Positions 49,640 through 60,339 of a stretch of DNA of 64,000 nt are shown here, piece after piece. The position numbers and the translations under genes are program-made. Each line of letters opens with the position of its first letter. Within the stretch, counting starts at the first letter, position 1. The DNA comes from Anthonomus grandis grandis (lineage: Eukaryota; Arthropoda; Insecta; Coleoptera; Curculionidae), in the NCBI RefSeq assembly GCF_022605725.1, contig NC_065546.1, forward strand, positions 23,804,227-23,868,226. Reading direction: 5' to 3'. The notes under the pieces were generated by a model. The model did not search any database, had not been told where the DNA came from, and saw nothing but the letters and a program-made list of their open reading frames with translations.

Positions 49640-51990
49640 GTTTTGGTGTGAAATTGATCACTTAGGGGGAAATTGATCAGTCATAAAATTCCACTAATTG
49701 ATTATTTTTTTAGGTAAAATAAAAAAGAAACATTGCAGTTTTTTAATACTTATATCATTATAGCTATTATATCTGCCAACTCTATGGAAAACGCGTCGCC
49801 TTCTTGTGGTTTAAAAACACTTTTTCTTCCATCGACAGATTTAAGTCCCAGAACTTCGAATTCGTTTTCATTGAAATTTTGAACTGTAGCTATGTAACGA
49901 TAGCTAATACTTTTCCGCATGCCCCCCAACACTTTAATCAATAAAAATGTACCAATTTTGATCTCACTTTGACTCACTTTCAAATATTCAATTTCTTCGT
50001 TTTCCTGCAATTGGATAAATAGATCTTCGGCGGTCATGTCATCGTCGGAATTATCATTTGTTAGAGGCTCTTCAACGTCGCTGTCTGAACTGTTGGAATC
50101 ATTTTGGGCTGTCACACTTTTCCCTGGCTGAACATCAAGTTTTGTTCTCTTCTTATTTCGTCTTGTTGGAGCATTTGAAAATCTCTGTTGTTGTAAGTAA
50201 TTTACCAACACGTTCTGCGCTTGGTCTTGATTAAAATCTTCTCTAGGCAGCTTGTCTAATACTCGGTTTGGATTTAAAGGGACTGTGCGACTTGCTTCAA
50301 AAGAAGAAATAAGATTTCGTTTAACCGCATGAGGTATTTTATTTTTGGATAGTTTACTATCCATTGCCACCAAGGTTTTTTACAACAAATGTGGGAAATC
50401 CTTTTTGTCAATTGATGAATGTGTCGGATACGTATTTTTCTATTCTAGCAAGACTTCTCTCCAGGCCATTTTAAATAGCCTGAAAAACCCTACGTCCAAC
50501 GGCTGACATAAATGTGTCGCGTTCTTTGGCAGGCATACAAATCCAATGTTATGTTCTTCACACAGTCTAATAACTTCTTCTGTGAAATGTGAGGCTAAGT
50601 TATCGCCTATTAGAATTTTTCGCCCTTGCTGTCTTTTGGCATGTGGAAGAAACACAGACTTAAACCAGTCATTAAAAGTTTCGGCGTCCATCCACCCATG
50701 TGACGTTCGGTTGTATCGTGATCCACCTGCACAGCATCTCTCTATGCAACAGGGTTCTAATTTTAGTCCTTATTCAGTCCACTGCGCCCACATTTTTTCT
50801 GCTCGATAAATTACATATGGTGGCAAAAGAACTCCTGCTGCAGAACCACACATCATTACTGAGGTTGCAGATTTAGTAAAACTGCACACTTGTTCAGGGT
50901 ATTTTACTCCACGGGAATATATTAGTTTTTTGCGCCCAGGGTCGTCAAGCAAATTAGTTTCATCATAATTATATACGTTGCACGACGGAATACCATTTAA
51001 AGTTGTTTTAAGGTTTTCAAAATATTCAGTTAATGTTTGCCTGAAAACATCAGCACGAGCCCTTTTAATATTAGCTGCAAGCCTTTGAGCTATAAAATTG
51101 TTATGTCTTTTTAACAGCGAAAATACCCAATCGGTACCGGGTAAATTGTCCTTAAATTTTGCCACTGAACGACCTTGGGTATCTAGCAGGTTTTTTTGTC
51201 ATATGCCTTAAATCTGTTAAATTAAGAGGAAACCCCCATTCGCCACAAATAGCAACACATTTAAGAATTGATTACTCTTCATTCGAGCTAAAAACGGTTT
51301 ACCCGCCGTTACTTTTAACATGACGCTCACGGTATCTATTATTTAAGGTCCCGTAAGAAATCTTGAACCATTTTGCAGTTTTGCGTAAATTCCACCCTTC
51401 ATTTATGACCTTTTCTAACGCTTTTTCTATGGACTCTTGACCGTAGCCTTTGTACCTTCGTGCCCCAACTTTTCTCTTATAAACTCTCGGCATTATGTCA
51501 ATATTCTAAAACCAAAAATATTATTATACTAGTAGTACTATACCCTTAAAATTATATAAGCTTTACAATCTGCTGATCAATTTCACCCCATCCAATAAAT
51601 CTTAAAATTTGACAAAATCCGGCAAAGCCGCAAACTTCATTTTGAGGTTATGAAAATACAAGATATTCAGGATACTAAATATATCACGCACATATCCACA
51701 ATTTGCATGTATTCTTAAATAGCAGTCAAATTTTGGAAGGTTATATTTTTGTCTAAATATTATTTTTACAAATTTTGGAAGGTTTTATTTTGTCTAAACA
51801 TGTTTGAGAGCCGCCAACTCCAAAAAAAACGTTCAACTGACAAAAAACATGCACATGGATCACTAGCAACACCATTACTGAATACGATTTTTTACCGAAC
51901 GGAAAAAATCGGCAAATATGCGCGGGAAATTTAAACGTAAAATAGTTTGATATGGTGATCAAAGTCGCCCCGCGAAATCAAATTCACCAC
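49640..51990 (-). mobile_element. Pogo-type transposon
   Basis: Terminal or subterminal motif (G)TGAAATTGATCA occurs twice at the left (49647 GTGTGAAATTGATCACTT and 49669 GGGGAAATTGATCAGT), inverted at 51570-51587 (CTGATCAATTTCACCCC), and more weakly at 51955-51995. A minus-strand DDE_1 transposase lies between. The outer right border is uncertain: either about 51590 or about 51990. Confidence 0.7.
49750..51493 (-). pseudogene. Pogo-type (DDE_1) transposase, frameshifted
   Basis: 51493-51299: Psq helix-turn-helix (MPRVYKRKVGARRYKGYG, LRKTAKWFKISYGTLNNRY). After damage, GEWGFPLNLTDLRHM and 51165-50770: LPGTDWVFSLLKRHN and VYNYDETNLLDDPG (first Asp). 50691-50440: ILIGDNLASHFTEEV (second Asp) and ATHLCQPLDVGFFRLFK (third Asp), with 35 residues between, so the DD35D layout is complete. 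50373-49750: C-terminal part with SNAPTRRNKKRTK, an acidic stretch (NDSNSSDSDVEEP) and a globular tail. At least three frame changes or stops break it. Such enzymes insert at TA. Confidence 0.82.
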
Positions 51991-52139
51991 ATTTCACGGT
52001 AATAATAGTTTAATTTTAGTCAGGGTTCTTTTAGTGAAGGTTGCCAAATTGGTAATAAATTTATATTAATTAATAATAATATAATTTATTAATTAATAAT
52101 AATAATAGTTTACCAATTTAGAAAAAAACACATTGATGC

Positions 52140-53570
52140 GGTGTCAAAAAAAGGTGTATTTTTTATATTTTTTACTATATTACTGATATCACGGCTTTTA
52201 TAGCTTCTAGTCAATACGTTGATAAATTCTTTCATTCTTTTTTTTCCTTTAAATTTTTTGAAATTTTAATATAATTGCCTTTTAAAATAAAAAAAAAATA
52301 AAAAACAAACCCATTTGTCCTATCCCAATACATAGCTTCTTATAGGACTTGATCTTTCTCTTTAGATTGTGGCACTCGTATGAATTGTGGAAAAAATTGT
52401 CATAAAGCTTTTTTACTACTTTTTAAATCGTCTTTAAGCAAAAAAAATAAATTTTAAATTCGGAGCGTATTTTGAAAAAATGGTCATTTTGACCCCGGAT
52501 TTTGTTCGAAAATCGAAAAATGCAAAGAAATAGGTTTTCAGTTCGTTTTAGAGTCAAATCGGTAATAATATTTTTTAAAGGTACTCTGAAGTAATGCAGC
52601 TTAGAAAAATAAAAAATTTAAATTTTTCCATAAGGCTCATGATAATTCGATATTTATGTTTTATAGTTTTTTTTTATTTTCTCCGATTCTATGATAGCTA
52701 GAACCGATTTGTTTTAACATACGGATACCTCGTATTATTCCTGAGAACTTTTATTCGAAACAAAAAGTTATCAGGGTTACAGTTAATTTAGAAAAAAATA
52801 AAAATTATTTTTTCGAAATTTTTCGTGGGTATTCGATTTTTGACCAAAAAAAAATATTTTTTTATTGGATTTTTTTACTGAAAATTGCTAGTTTAAGGCT
52901 TACTTTAATAAAATTTGCCAATAATCATTTTTGGAAAAAAAATGGTACCATGGAAAAAAACATCTTTTCTTTTCTTTTTTCCACATTTTTACTAATATCT
53001 CGGCTTCTATAGCTTCGATTCAATTCGTTGATTGTTTCTTTTATTCCTTTTTCTTCTCCTGCCAATTCCTCTTATATTTTATTACAATTGGCTTTCAAAA
53101 ATAATACTGAAGAATCAAAAAAATCTGCCTAAAAACCCTTTTGTTCTATCTCAATACATAGATTCTTATGGGATCTAATGTTTTCTTTTTATTTTGTGTC
53201 ACTTTTATCAATCTTGGAAAATTTGTTTATAAAGCTTTTTTACTCGAAAATCGAAAAATGCAAAGAAATAGGTTTTCCGTTCATTTTAGAGTCAAATCGG
53301 TAATATATTTTTTTAAAGGTTCTCTGAAGTAGTACAGGATACTAAAATAAAAAATTTAAATTTTTCCATTTTCTCATGATAATTCGATATTTATGTTTTA
53401 TAGTTTTTTCAATTTCCTCCGATTCTATGATAGCTAGAACCAATTCGTTTTGACATACGGATACCTCGTAACATTCCTGAGAACTTTTATTTGAAACAAA
53501 AAGTTGTCAGAGTTACAGATAATTTAGAAAAAAATAAAAATCATTTTTTCAAAATTTTTCGTGGGTCTCG
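52140..53570. repeat. Tandem duplication of a unit of up to 815 bp
   Basis: 52140-52850 and 52955-53570 are two head-to-tail copies, for example ATCGAAAAATGCAAAGAAAT at 52513 and 53254, and GGCTT.TATAGCTTC.A.TCAA near 52192 and 53003. The second copy lacks about 68 bp present in the first (about 52430-52505). No coding sequence. Origin unknown; it could be arms of another transposon. Confidence 0.8.
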
Positions 53571-55389
53571 TAAACTTTTTTGCTCTTGGTTTAACCTGGC
53601 TTCTTAGGGCAAAGCCTATTTCCTTCACCAAAAATGTAGGACATAGAGAAAATAATATTGTCATTTGCCAATAACGACCTTTATTCTCCTTAATGTTTTT
53701 AGGCTCTAATGTTAACATACAATCATAATTTTTAATAAAGATAATACGTGTGTGTCTATATTATGTGTTATGCTTAATACATGTTGTCCTTATCTTAATA
53801 AAAATTTTTATATATGTACATATAACTTCTGCCTATTCTATGTGAACTATACAATTATTATTTAAATAATATATAAAATTATTAAGCAATAAACTTAATA
53901 AGGTTACAAAAATATTTATTACATGGCAAACCTGTATACAACTAAACTTTGTTATGACTATTTTTTATATGCTCATAAGAAGTTAATTTTAACTTCTGCA
54001 CTTTTTTCTTTCACATCCTCCAACTTTTCACAGCAAAATGAATTTCAGTGAATCATTCACTGAATTTAAAAAAAAAACCTTTGTATGAGTATAACTATGA
54101 TACTTATATTTTATTTTCATATAGAAAAATAAGAAAGATGTGGAGATTTAAAATATTTTCCAACATTTGTTTGGATTTTGGAAACTCCCGTTGCCGGTGG
54201 CGTTTATGTTTGTGGGCACAAAATATTAACCCAGGGGAAATAGAAGAGGAACTGCAATGCTAACGTCAAATCATAAAAGATTAGTTCCCGGCCGAACCGC
54301 ATTTATTTCGCATGGCGTGGTGATCGCGGGAATTTTGAAAGCATGATATCTAATATAGTTTATTTTAAGATCGCTTTTTTAAAGAATTTAAACTGAATTG
54401 GTGCCAATTTAAATGTATTGTATTCATGATTGTTTTCACGCACTTAATTTTGGACCAATTAAGTTTAAATTTGATTTGAATCGATTAATTAAATGTAAAA
54501 GTATCTACATTATGTACGAAGTGATTTTTATATTTCATACAATGGCATTTTTTTGTTTAAAAATATAAGGTTTAAATTTTAATTTTTTTTTATGTTGATT
54601 AATAAAGTGGCAACAAAAAAAAACAATTAAACATCGCGATAAAACCAAAAATTTTTTTTCTTTTTAATTTTAAACCTATTTTAAAAATTTTGGTATATAA
54701 ACCCTAAATATTTGAAATCAGGAAGAATTTATCTTTTGATTGGAAAAACATTATAAAGTGTGTTTTCAAAATATTAGGTAATAAAGTATTTAAATTATAT
54801 ACTATACTTTGAAATCGCGACGTTCAATTGTTTTTTTTTAAAGATTCTTAATCAGCATTAAAAGTTAGCCATTGTATGAAATAGAAAGAATTACCCTGTA
54901 AACGTTAACTAAATTAAATCGAAAGCAAACTATCAGAATTAAAAAAAAATAAGAGTAAAAGTATTTTTTGTCAACCCAGACCTTTTTATTACAACCTTTT
55001 TATAACTAAATAAAAAAGGATTACACAAGAAATAAGTGCAACGTAACAACAATTTTACTGACAAGAAACTAGAAGAAAATTATGAAATTGGGATGGGTTT
55101 AAATAAAACACATTATGAAAAAGTATCTATTTATTATAATAAATGGATGTAAGAACTACTTTTTCTTTCTTCTCTTCTCTAATTGTTTATGCCTGTTATA
55201 GGCATGTAGTCTTACAGGGTCAAAGTTGGCCGCAGAAGTTTGATTTTACTAGATATTTAAATTTTTCATCAATGCCCCTACAAATTTTATTTATTCTCTT
55301 GCACCACCAAAATATGCAACATTTAATTATAATTTTTCTAAGAAGTGCATCCTGTTGAGGGTGATTTGAACAATTAAGAAATTTAAATG
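53571..55389. other. No gene seen
   Basis: AT-rich. A short palindrome TGAATTTCAGTGAATCATTC...CACTGAATTT occurs near 54040-54068, and a GC-richer patch at 54180-54330 (TTGCCGGTGGCG, CCCGGCCGAACCGC). Confidence 0.4.
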
Positions 55390-55610
55390 AATCCATTTTG
55401 CTTCTCATCCAATATTTTCATTAATTTTTCTTTATAGCAAACTCTTGGTATGAGATAGAACAGGGTCAGGGTTATTGATCTGACTTAACCACATTTGTAA
55501 ACGCTCTGGGTCTTTAGGAACATCTCGGTGCATCACAAGTGAACCAGGAGCAACTTGGAACTGAGCATTTCTTCTTTGAGTCCACATTCAAATGTTCCAT
55601 GTTTAAAGAA
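55390..55610 (-). pseudogene. THAP-like zinc finger fragment
   Basis: On the minus strand an ATG near 55601 gives MEHLNVDSKKKCSVPSCS. After a frame change the sequence continues SLVMHRDVPKDPERLQMWLS QIN. This resembles the THAP core: C-x3-C, then a H-x3-PxDPxRxxxW helix. A second frame change would be needed to reach a Cys near RVCYKEK. It could be the first exon of a separate THAP gene or transposon. It is not the start of the P element at 58-64 kb, which has its own. Confidence 0.45.
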
Positions 55611-56266
55611 ACAAAATATGACAGTAATCTGCAAGAAGTATACAAAGCTTATTTAATTGCAAAGAAGTAGTTACCCATTCATATTGATATTTTTAATTTT
55701 ATGTAAAAATTGATACTGGAAGATCATTACAAAATTCCAAGTTAACAAGCCTTACATCCAAGCTTATTTCTAATTTAAGTTGGATTATTGTTTTCACAAT
55801 GAAGCAGCAAAAAAATATACTTGAAAAATGGTCAAAATCAAAAGTCATTTTATTATATCAGGCAATCCAAAACAAGTAAAAAAATTGGGAGGCAGGCACT
55901 TTTTGGGTTGGAATTTTGTATGAAAATTTTTTAATTCACAGTTGACACTACTGAAAATTGTTATAATTAGTGTTTTTGGTATTTGTTACATTAGGATCGA
56001 ATTGAATTAACTTGAAAATACTATATTTATTTAGTTTATTACTCAATTTATTTACTTTGACAAACCACATTACAGACTTTAAGCTGCCCATAAACAACGA
56101 TTTTTTACAACCTACTGGATTGCCATTGGGATTGCTTACATTGAAGTGCCAAAGTCCTTTGGGTACCCCTGCCCCTCCCACCCCCCGCAAGTTTTTACTC
56201 CTGGCGTCAAAAATTTCTTGAGCATTTATAGAGGCATGTTGTTTTTTATTACTATTTTTTTAAAAA

Positions 56267-56330
56267 TGGTCGAGGGGCCCCTTACATCTTTGGGGCCCCC
56301 TCACAATGCAGATTGCCTAATTGGAAACCC
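56267..56330. repeat. Inverted relative of the 56921 hAT-like MITE
   Basis: GGGGCCCCCTCACAATGCAG is the inverse of the CTGCATTGTGAGGAGCCCC wording at 56938, indicating a second, diverged copy in opposite orientation. Confidence 0.5.
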
Positions 56331-56920
56331 GAAAACCCTATATAGTAGGACAGCCAACTGCAAATTTTTGAGCTCATCCAATAACAAGATGGCATAAGCT
56401 CTACAATATTGATTTCAAATAACAGGATACAGGTATGACACATGTGAAATTATTGTTAATCTCTTCCAAAAAAGTGTGCCATGAATTTAGCACAGGGTGA
56501 TCCCTTACACCCTAGCACAGAAACATTTCTACTTGTATACCTATTTTGATCAGTCTCCAATGGCATAGTTAGTTATTCCTTGTTACCAAATAAAATTGAT
56601 TGGGTAAAGTATAAAGTATAATAAGTATTAAAAAGAGTCACTGTTTTTATAACTTTTCACAGGATAAGACAATATGCAAAGGAGCGATTTGACCATAATA
56701 TACATACCATAAGATGAGCTTGAGAATTTGCAGTCCGCTAATGACTAGTAGAATTAGTTCTATGACCACTAATTAGGTTGGTATATTGATACCTATAGTA
56801 TCAAAGGCAAAAACTATTACTACTACTATTATTACTACTTAAAAATCAAACATTTCTCTTTAGGTGAGTTTTCTGAAGTAAAAATAGGTCCTATTTAGTC
56901 TATATTTAACATTTAGTGGC

Positions 56921-57020
56921 GTGCCAATAGGGCCTGCATTGTGAGGAGCCCCGGAGGTTTAGGGAGCCCCATAAAAAAAAATTGTAAGAGGGCCCCAAAA
57001 GACTTCAGCGCACCACTGTT
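56921..57020. mobile_element. About 100 bp hAT-like MITE
   Basis: Starts TAGTGGCGTGCCAATAGGGC and ends AGCGCACCACTG, approximate inverted ends of the CAGTGGCG type common in hAT elements. Flanking TTTAACAT and TTTAATAC are similar and could be a decayed 8 bp duplication. Confidence 0.5.
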
Positions 57021-58323
57021 TAATACATTACTTAGTATTAATTGTTATTTTATAAAATTTATTATTTTTTGTATGATGACTAAGCAAGCAAAAGAAAGGA
57101 ACTAATTTATAATTAAACTATAATTTTAAATTTTAGGCATAAACAATAGGTAATAGGGAGTAAAATATAAGTAAAATCAAACCTAATAGTAGGTACGTAC
57201 CTATTTACTTTCCTACTTAGAAAACCAAAGTGGATTGGATGATCGCCCACGTAGTATCGCACTATCACAAATAGTCTAAAATGTCTAATTAAATAATACC
57301 ACAGATCTAACGAGACAAACAGATACGTAATCTTACGGCGGTATATGGAACACGGTGTTTGGCGGCGTTTTGATCAAGCGATCAGTTAAATTCTCAATAT
57401 TTCAAATTTTGCTTCTCTCGCGGCAATACGATATTAGACCACGTTGCCAGATTATAAGCCATATGTGAATTATTAGGATAGAATCTCTCCTGATATCTAC
57501 AGACGCGATTTATTGATTGTTTAGTCGAAATACGTATGCTGTCCGGCCAAACTAAAAAGACTTTCTCGTCTTTTTCGTGGGTTGCGATGCCGTGAATATC
57601 AACATACCTACATATATTGAAGTTGTTATAATTATTATAACTTATTAGATGGATGGATGGATCGATTTGGAGGTGTTATATTAACTTATTAGATGTTATT
57701 TGGTGGTAAAGTACTAATGTGTGCTTGGTGTTGAAAGACGTTATTAAAATTATCAAATAATTAATTGTTTTTTTTTTTGTAAAATTTAATTATTAAAAAG
57801 CTTTTTGGAGTTGTATAAAAAAACAATAAAATTAATTGAAAAACGTAAAATTTTTATCGAGATAGGTATTTAAAACCAGCCATTGTCAAATTTAACAAAT
57901 TGTCTTAATTTTATTAAAATTGGTGGTCATTAATATACCAGGCGTTTTAAGAAAAAAAATTTTCAGTGTTATATTATACCTTAACATGAATCCTAGCCTT
58001 TGTCTATTCAAATTTTGATCTCCGCTATTAAATTTAAAATGTTTAAAATGATAAATCAAAAAATAACTTTTTTCATGTAAAATCATCCATGTAAGATCAT
58101 CTATGATGATTCTTAAAAAACGCACTATAGATAAAGTATAGTATAAAAAATATTCTTAGGTAAGTTAAGTACACTATATTTTTCTTACAAATTTTGCAAA
58201 TTTCTAATTTTTTGTTTGTGATTTTTTGACATTTTCCGTGACCATTTGCAGAACTTAAATAAATCTATTTGAACAAGTTTGTTATTATGGTCATGACAGT
58301 CGTCAGTTTTTTCCCCAACCATA
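57021..58323. other. No gene seen
   Basis: 57350-57620 is less AT-rich. A (GGAT)n run near 57650. The part closest to 58324 may contain the 3' region of the P element. Confidence 0.35.
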
Positions 58324-59111
58324 TTAGATGTTTTGAAACAATTTTATTTTTAATTTTTGTTGCCACAAACTGAAAGTGAAAACAGTGAAACTTTTATGAA
58401 GGGAAAAAATTTGAGAAGGGTCTGTAAATTTTGTGCTGTTTTGAAAATTTAATTTGCATTTTTTAAATTGTTCGATAACACGTCGAACTAAATACCCCGC
58501 ATAATAGTTATTTGCCGATTCTTCCAAATTTATCTTAGGTTCTTTGATTGCTGCAATTTCTTCTAATTCAGAAACCGGACTTTCAGACCGATCTTCTTTA
58601 GTATTTAGTTCTTGTGATATATGAACACCTTGAGTGGTTTTTTCGCTGTCACATTTTGTATCAATATTCCTTGTAATTCCTGACAACAAAAGTTGAGTAT
58701 CTGTATCATCTTCGCAATTCGATAACTTTGATGGAGTTAATAAACCCGTTATAGATTTAATCCTGAAAAATAGTCGAAATGACTTTGCAGTTGGATTTAA
58801 ATTCCAACCACCTTGTTGCCTGGCCATTGAAAACAAGTTTTCCAAGAAATCTTGATTTAATCTATTTGTAAGAATAAACTGAATATTTTCCTTTTTTTTC
58901 ACTTTCAAAAAGCTGTTCAATTGCATTTATAGTATGAATAATTCCATCGAAACATGGAGGCCTTGTTTCGCTAATTACGGTCTTTCCCTTTTTACGGTAC
59001 AACTTAATCAATGCTTCAAAAACAGATTTACCTTTGCCAAAAACCAGATTCACACAAGAACTGTTTTCGCTAAGACCACGGTTAAAAGGATTTTTGGCAA
59101 AAGGGCGTTTG

Positions 59112-59924
59112 CTATTTAAAGCATCGAATAAATTGTTCATTTCCCAACTTAAAAGTTCCCGACAACAAATTGTTCCTAATACTTTTGAAAAGATGCGGAG
59201 CATCAAATAGAGCAAACATTTTTAAATCATTATAATAAAAAAAAGGTCGTTCCTTACTAACACACAATAATTTAAAAGCTGCCCTAGGACTTCCTTGGTC
59301 ACATACTATTGCCTTGGGAATAAAACCAATCTCATTTAGAGATTTTAAAACGTAAAAAATCAAAAGTTTTAAATTCTTGCCACTTGTAGTGGTGTGAGAG
59401 AAAAAGTATGCAAGTGGAAATTTCCATGATGAATATATGCCTCTAATAGAAAAAACTAAGACATGAGTGGCTTCCCTTGGTTTTCGTCCTAGAGGACCTA
59501 AGTCTTCAAAACCTTCTATTAGGTCCAGTTTTTTATTATATTCGAGGCATTTTTTGATTGACATTTCATCAAAAGCCACCAAACATTTTTTTTCATTCTT
59601 ATCCATACCTGCACACTTCAGCTTAAGACAGGTTTTTATATTATCATCTACGCCAGTCTTAAATGTATTTTGACCAATGCATTTTTGAATGGTTGAGGTA
59701 AATGGTAATATAATGCCTTTTCTTCTTAAAAAATTGTAACACGATGGTGATTTATAGTACAGGGAGACCGCCAACTCCTTTTCGTTGCGGGAATATAAAG
59801 TACGACGTTTACCCCGTACTTGCATCATAACAAACGTTTTTGCAGGCGCAGGCATGGATAAGAATGATAAAAAAGGTAACAAATTAAAAATTGAAAATTT
59901 GCACTTGCGAACTTTTTCTCTCAA
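59112..59924 (-). CDS. P-transposase RNase H-like core, open frame
   Basis: 270 residues without a stop: MPAPAKTFVMMQVRGKR, YKSPSCYNFLRRKGIILPF, LVAFDEMSIKKCLEYN (first catalytic Asp), REATHVLVFSIRGIYS SW, and CDQGS (second Asp). This is the best-preserved part of the 58-64 kb element. Confidence 0.75.
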   Translation of the reverse strand: MREKVRKCKFSIFNLLPFLSFLSMPAPAKTFVMMQVRGKRRTLYSRNEKELAVSLYYKSPSCYNFLRRKGIILPFTSTIQKCIGQNTFKTGVDDNIKTCLKLKCAGMDKNEKKCLVAFDEMSIKKCLEYNKKLDLIEGFEDLGPLGRKPREATHVLVFSIRGIYSSWKFPLAYFFSHTTTSGKNLKLLIFYVLKSLNEIGFIPKAIVCDQGSPRAAFKLLCVSKERPFFYYNDLKMFALFDAPHLFKSIRNNLLSGTFKLGNEQFIRCFK

Positions 59925-60339
59925 CCGAGTAATTCTTCTCTTAATATTATGATTTTTTTCCTTTGATAAGAGATTTTATTTTTAAGTTTTACTTTTCTTG
60001 GACTGTTAAGAGTATCCGGGAAGTCGATAATTTTTTTAACAAACTCGTTTTCTTCTTCAAATTTCATTTTTTTCTTGGAAGGTGGACTTAAACACGGACT
60101 ATCACTTAATGACACGTTAGTCTTGATATTTGTATAGGTCTTTTTGGGCGTTAAAACGCGTAAATTCTGTTCACTGTCCAATAAACATTTATAATTAATA
60201 GGAACGGCACTGTCTTTTAATCGATGTCTTTTTTCCGTTTTCCAGTCATTCTCTGTAAAATGTCTTTCGCAAATATATTTGTTTTTAAGCATATCTTCCG
60301 GAAAACCGACTAGTTGTGTATTTCCTAAAATAACAAACA

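Noticed and set aside
55948..56397. Overlapping frames on both strands around the CCCCTCCCACCCCCC tract
   Set aside because: No family match. They coincide with GC-rich repeat wording also found inverted at 56925.
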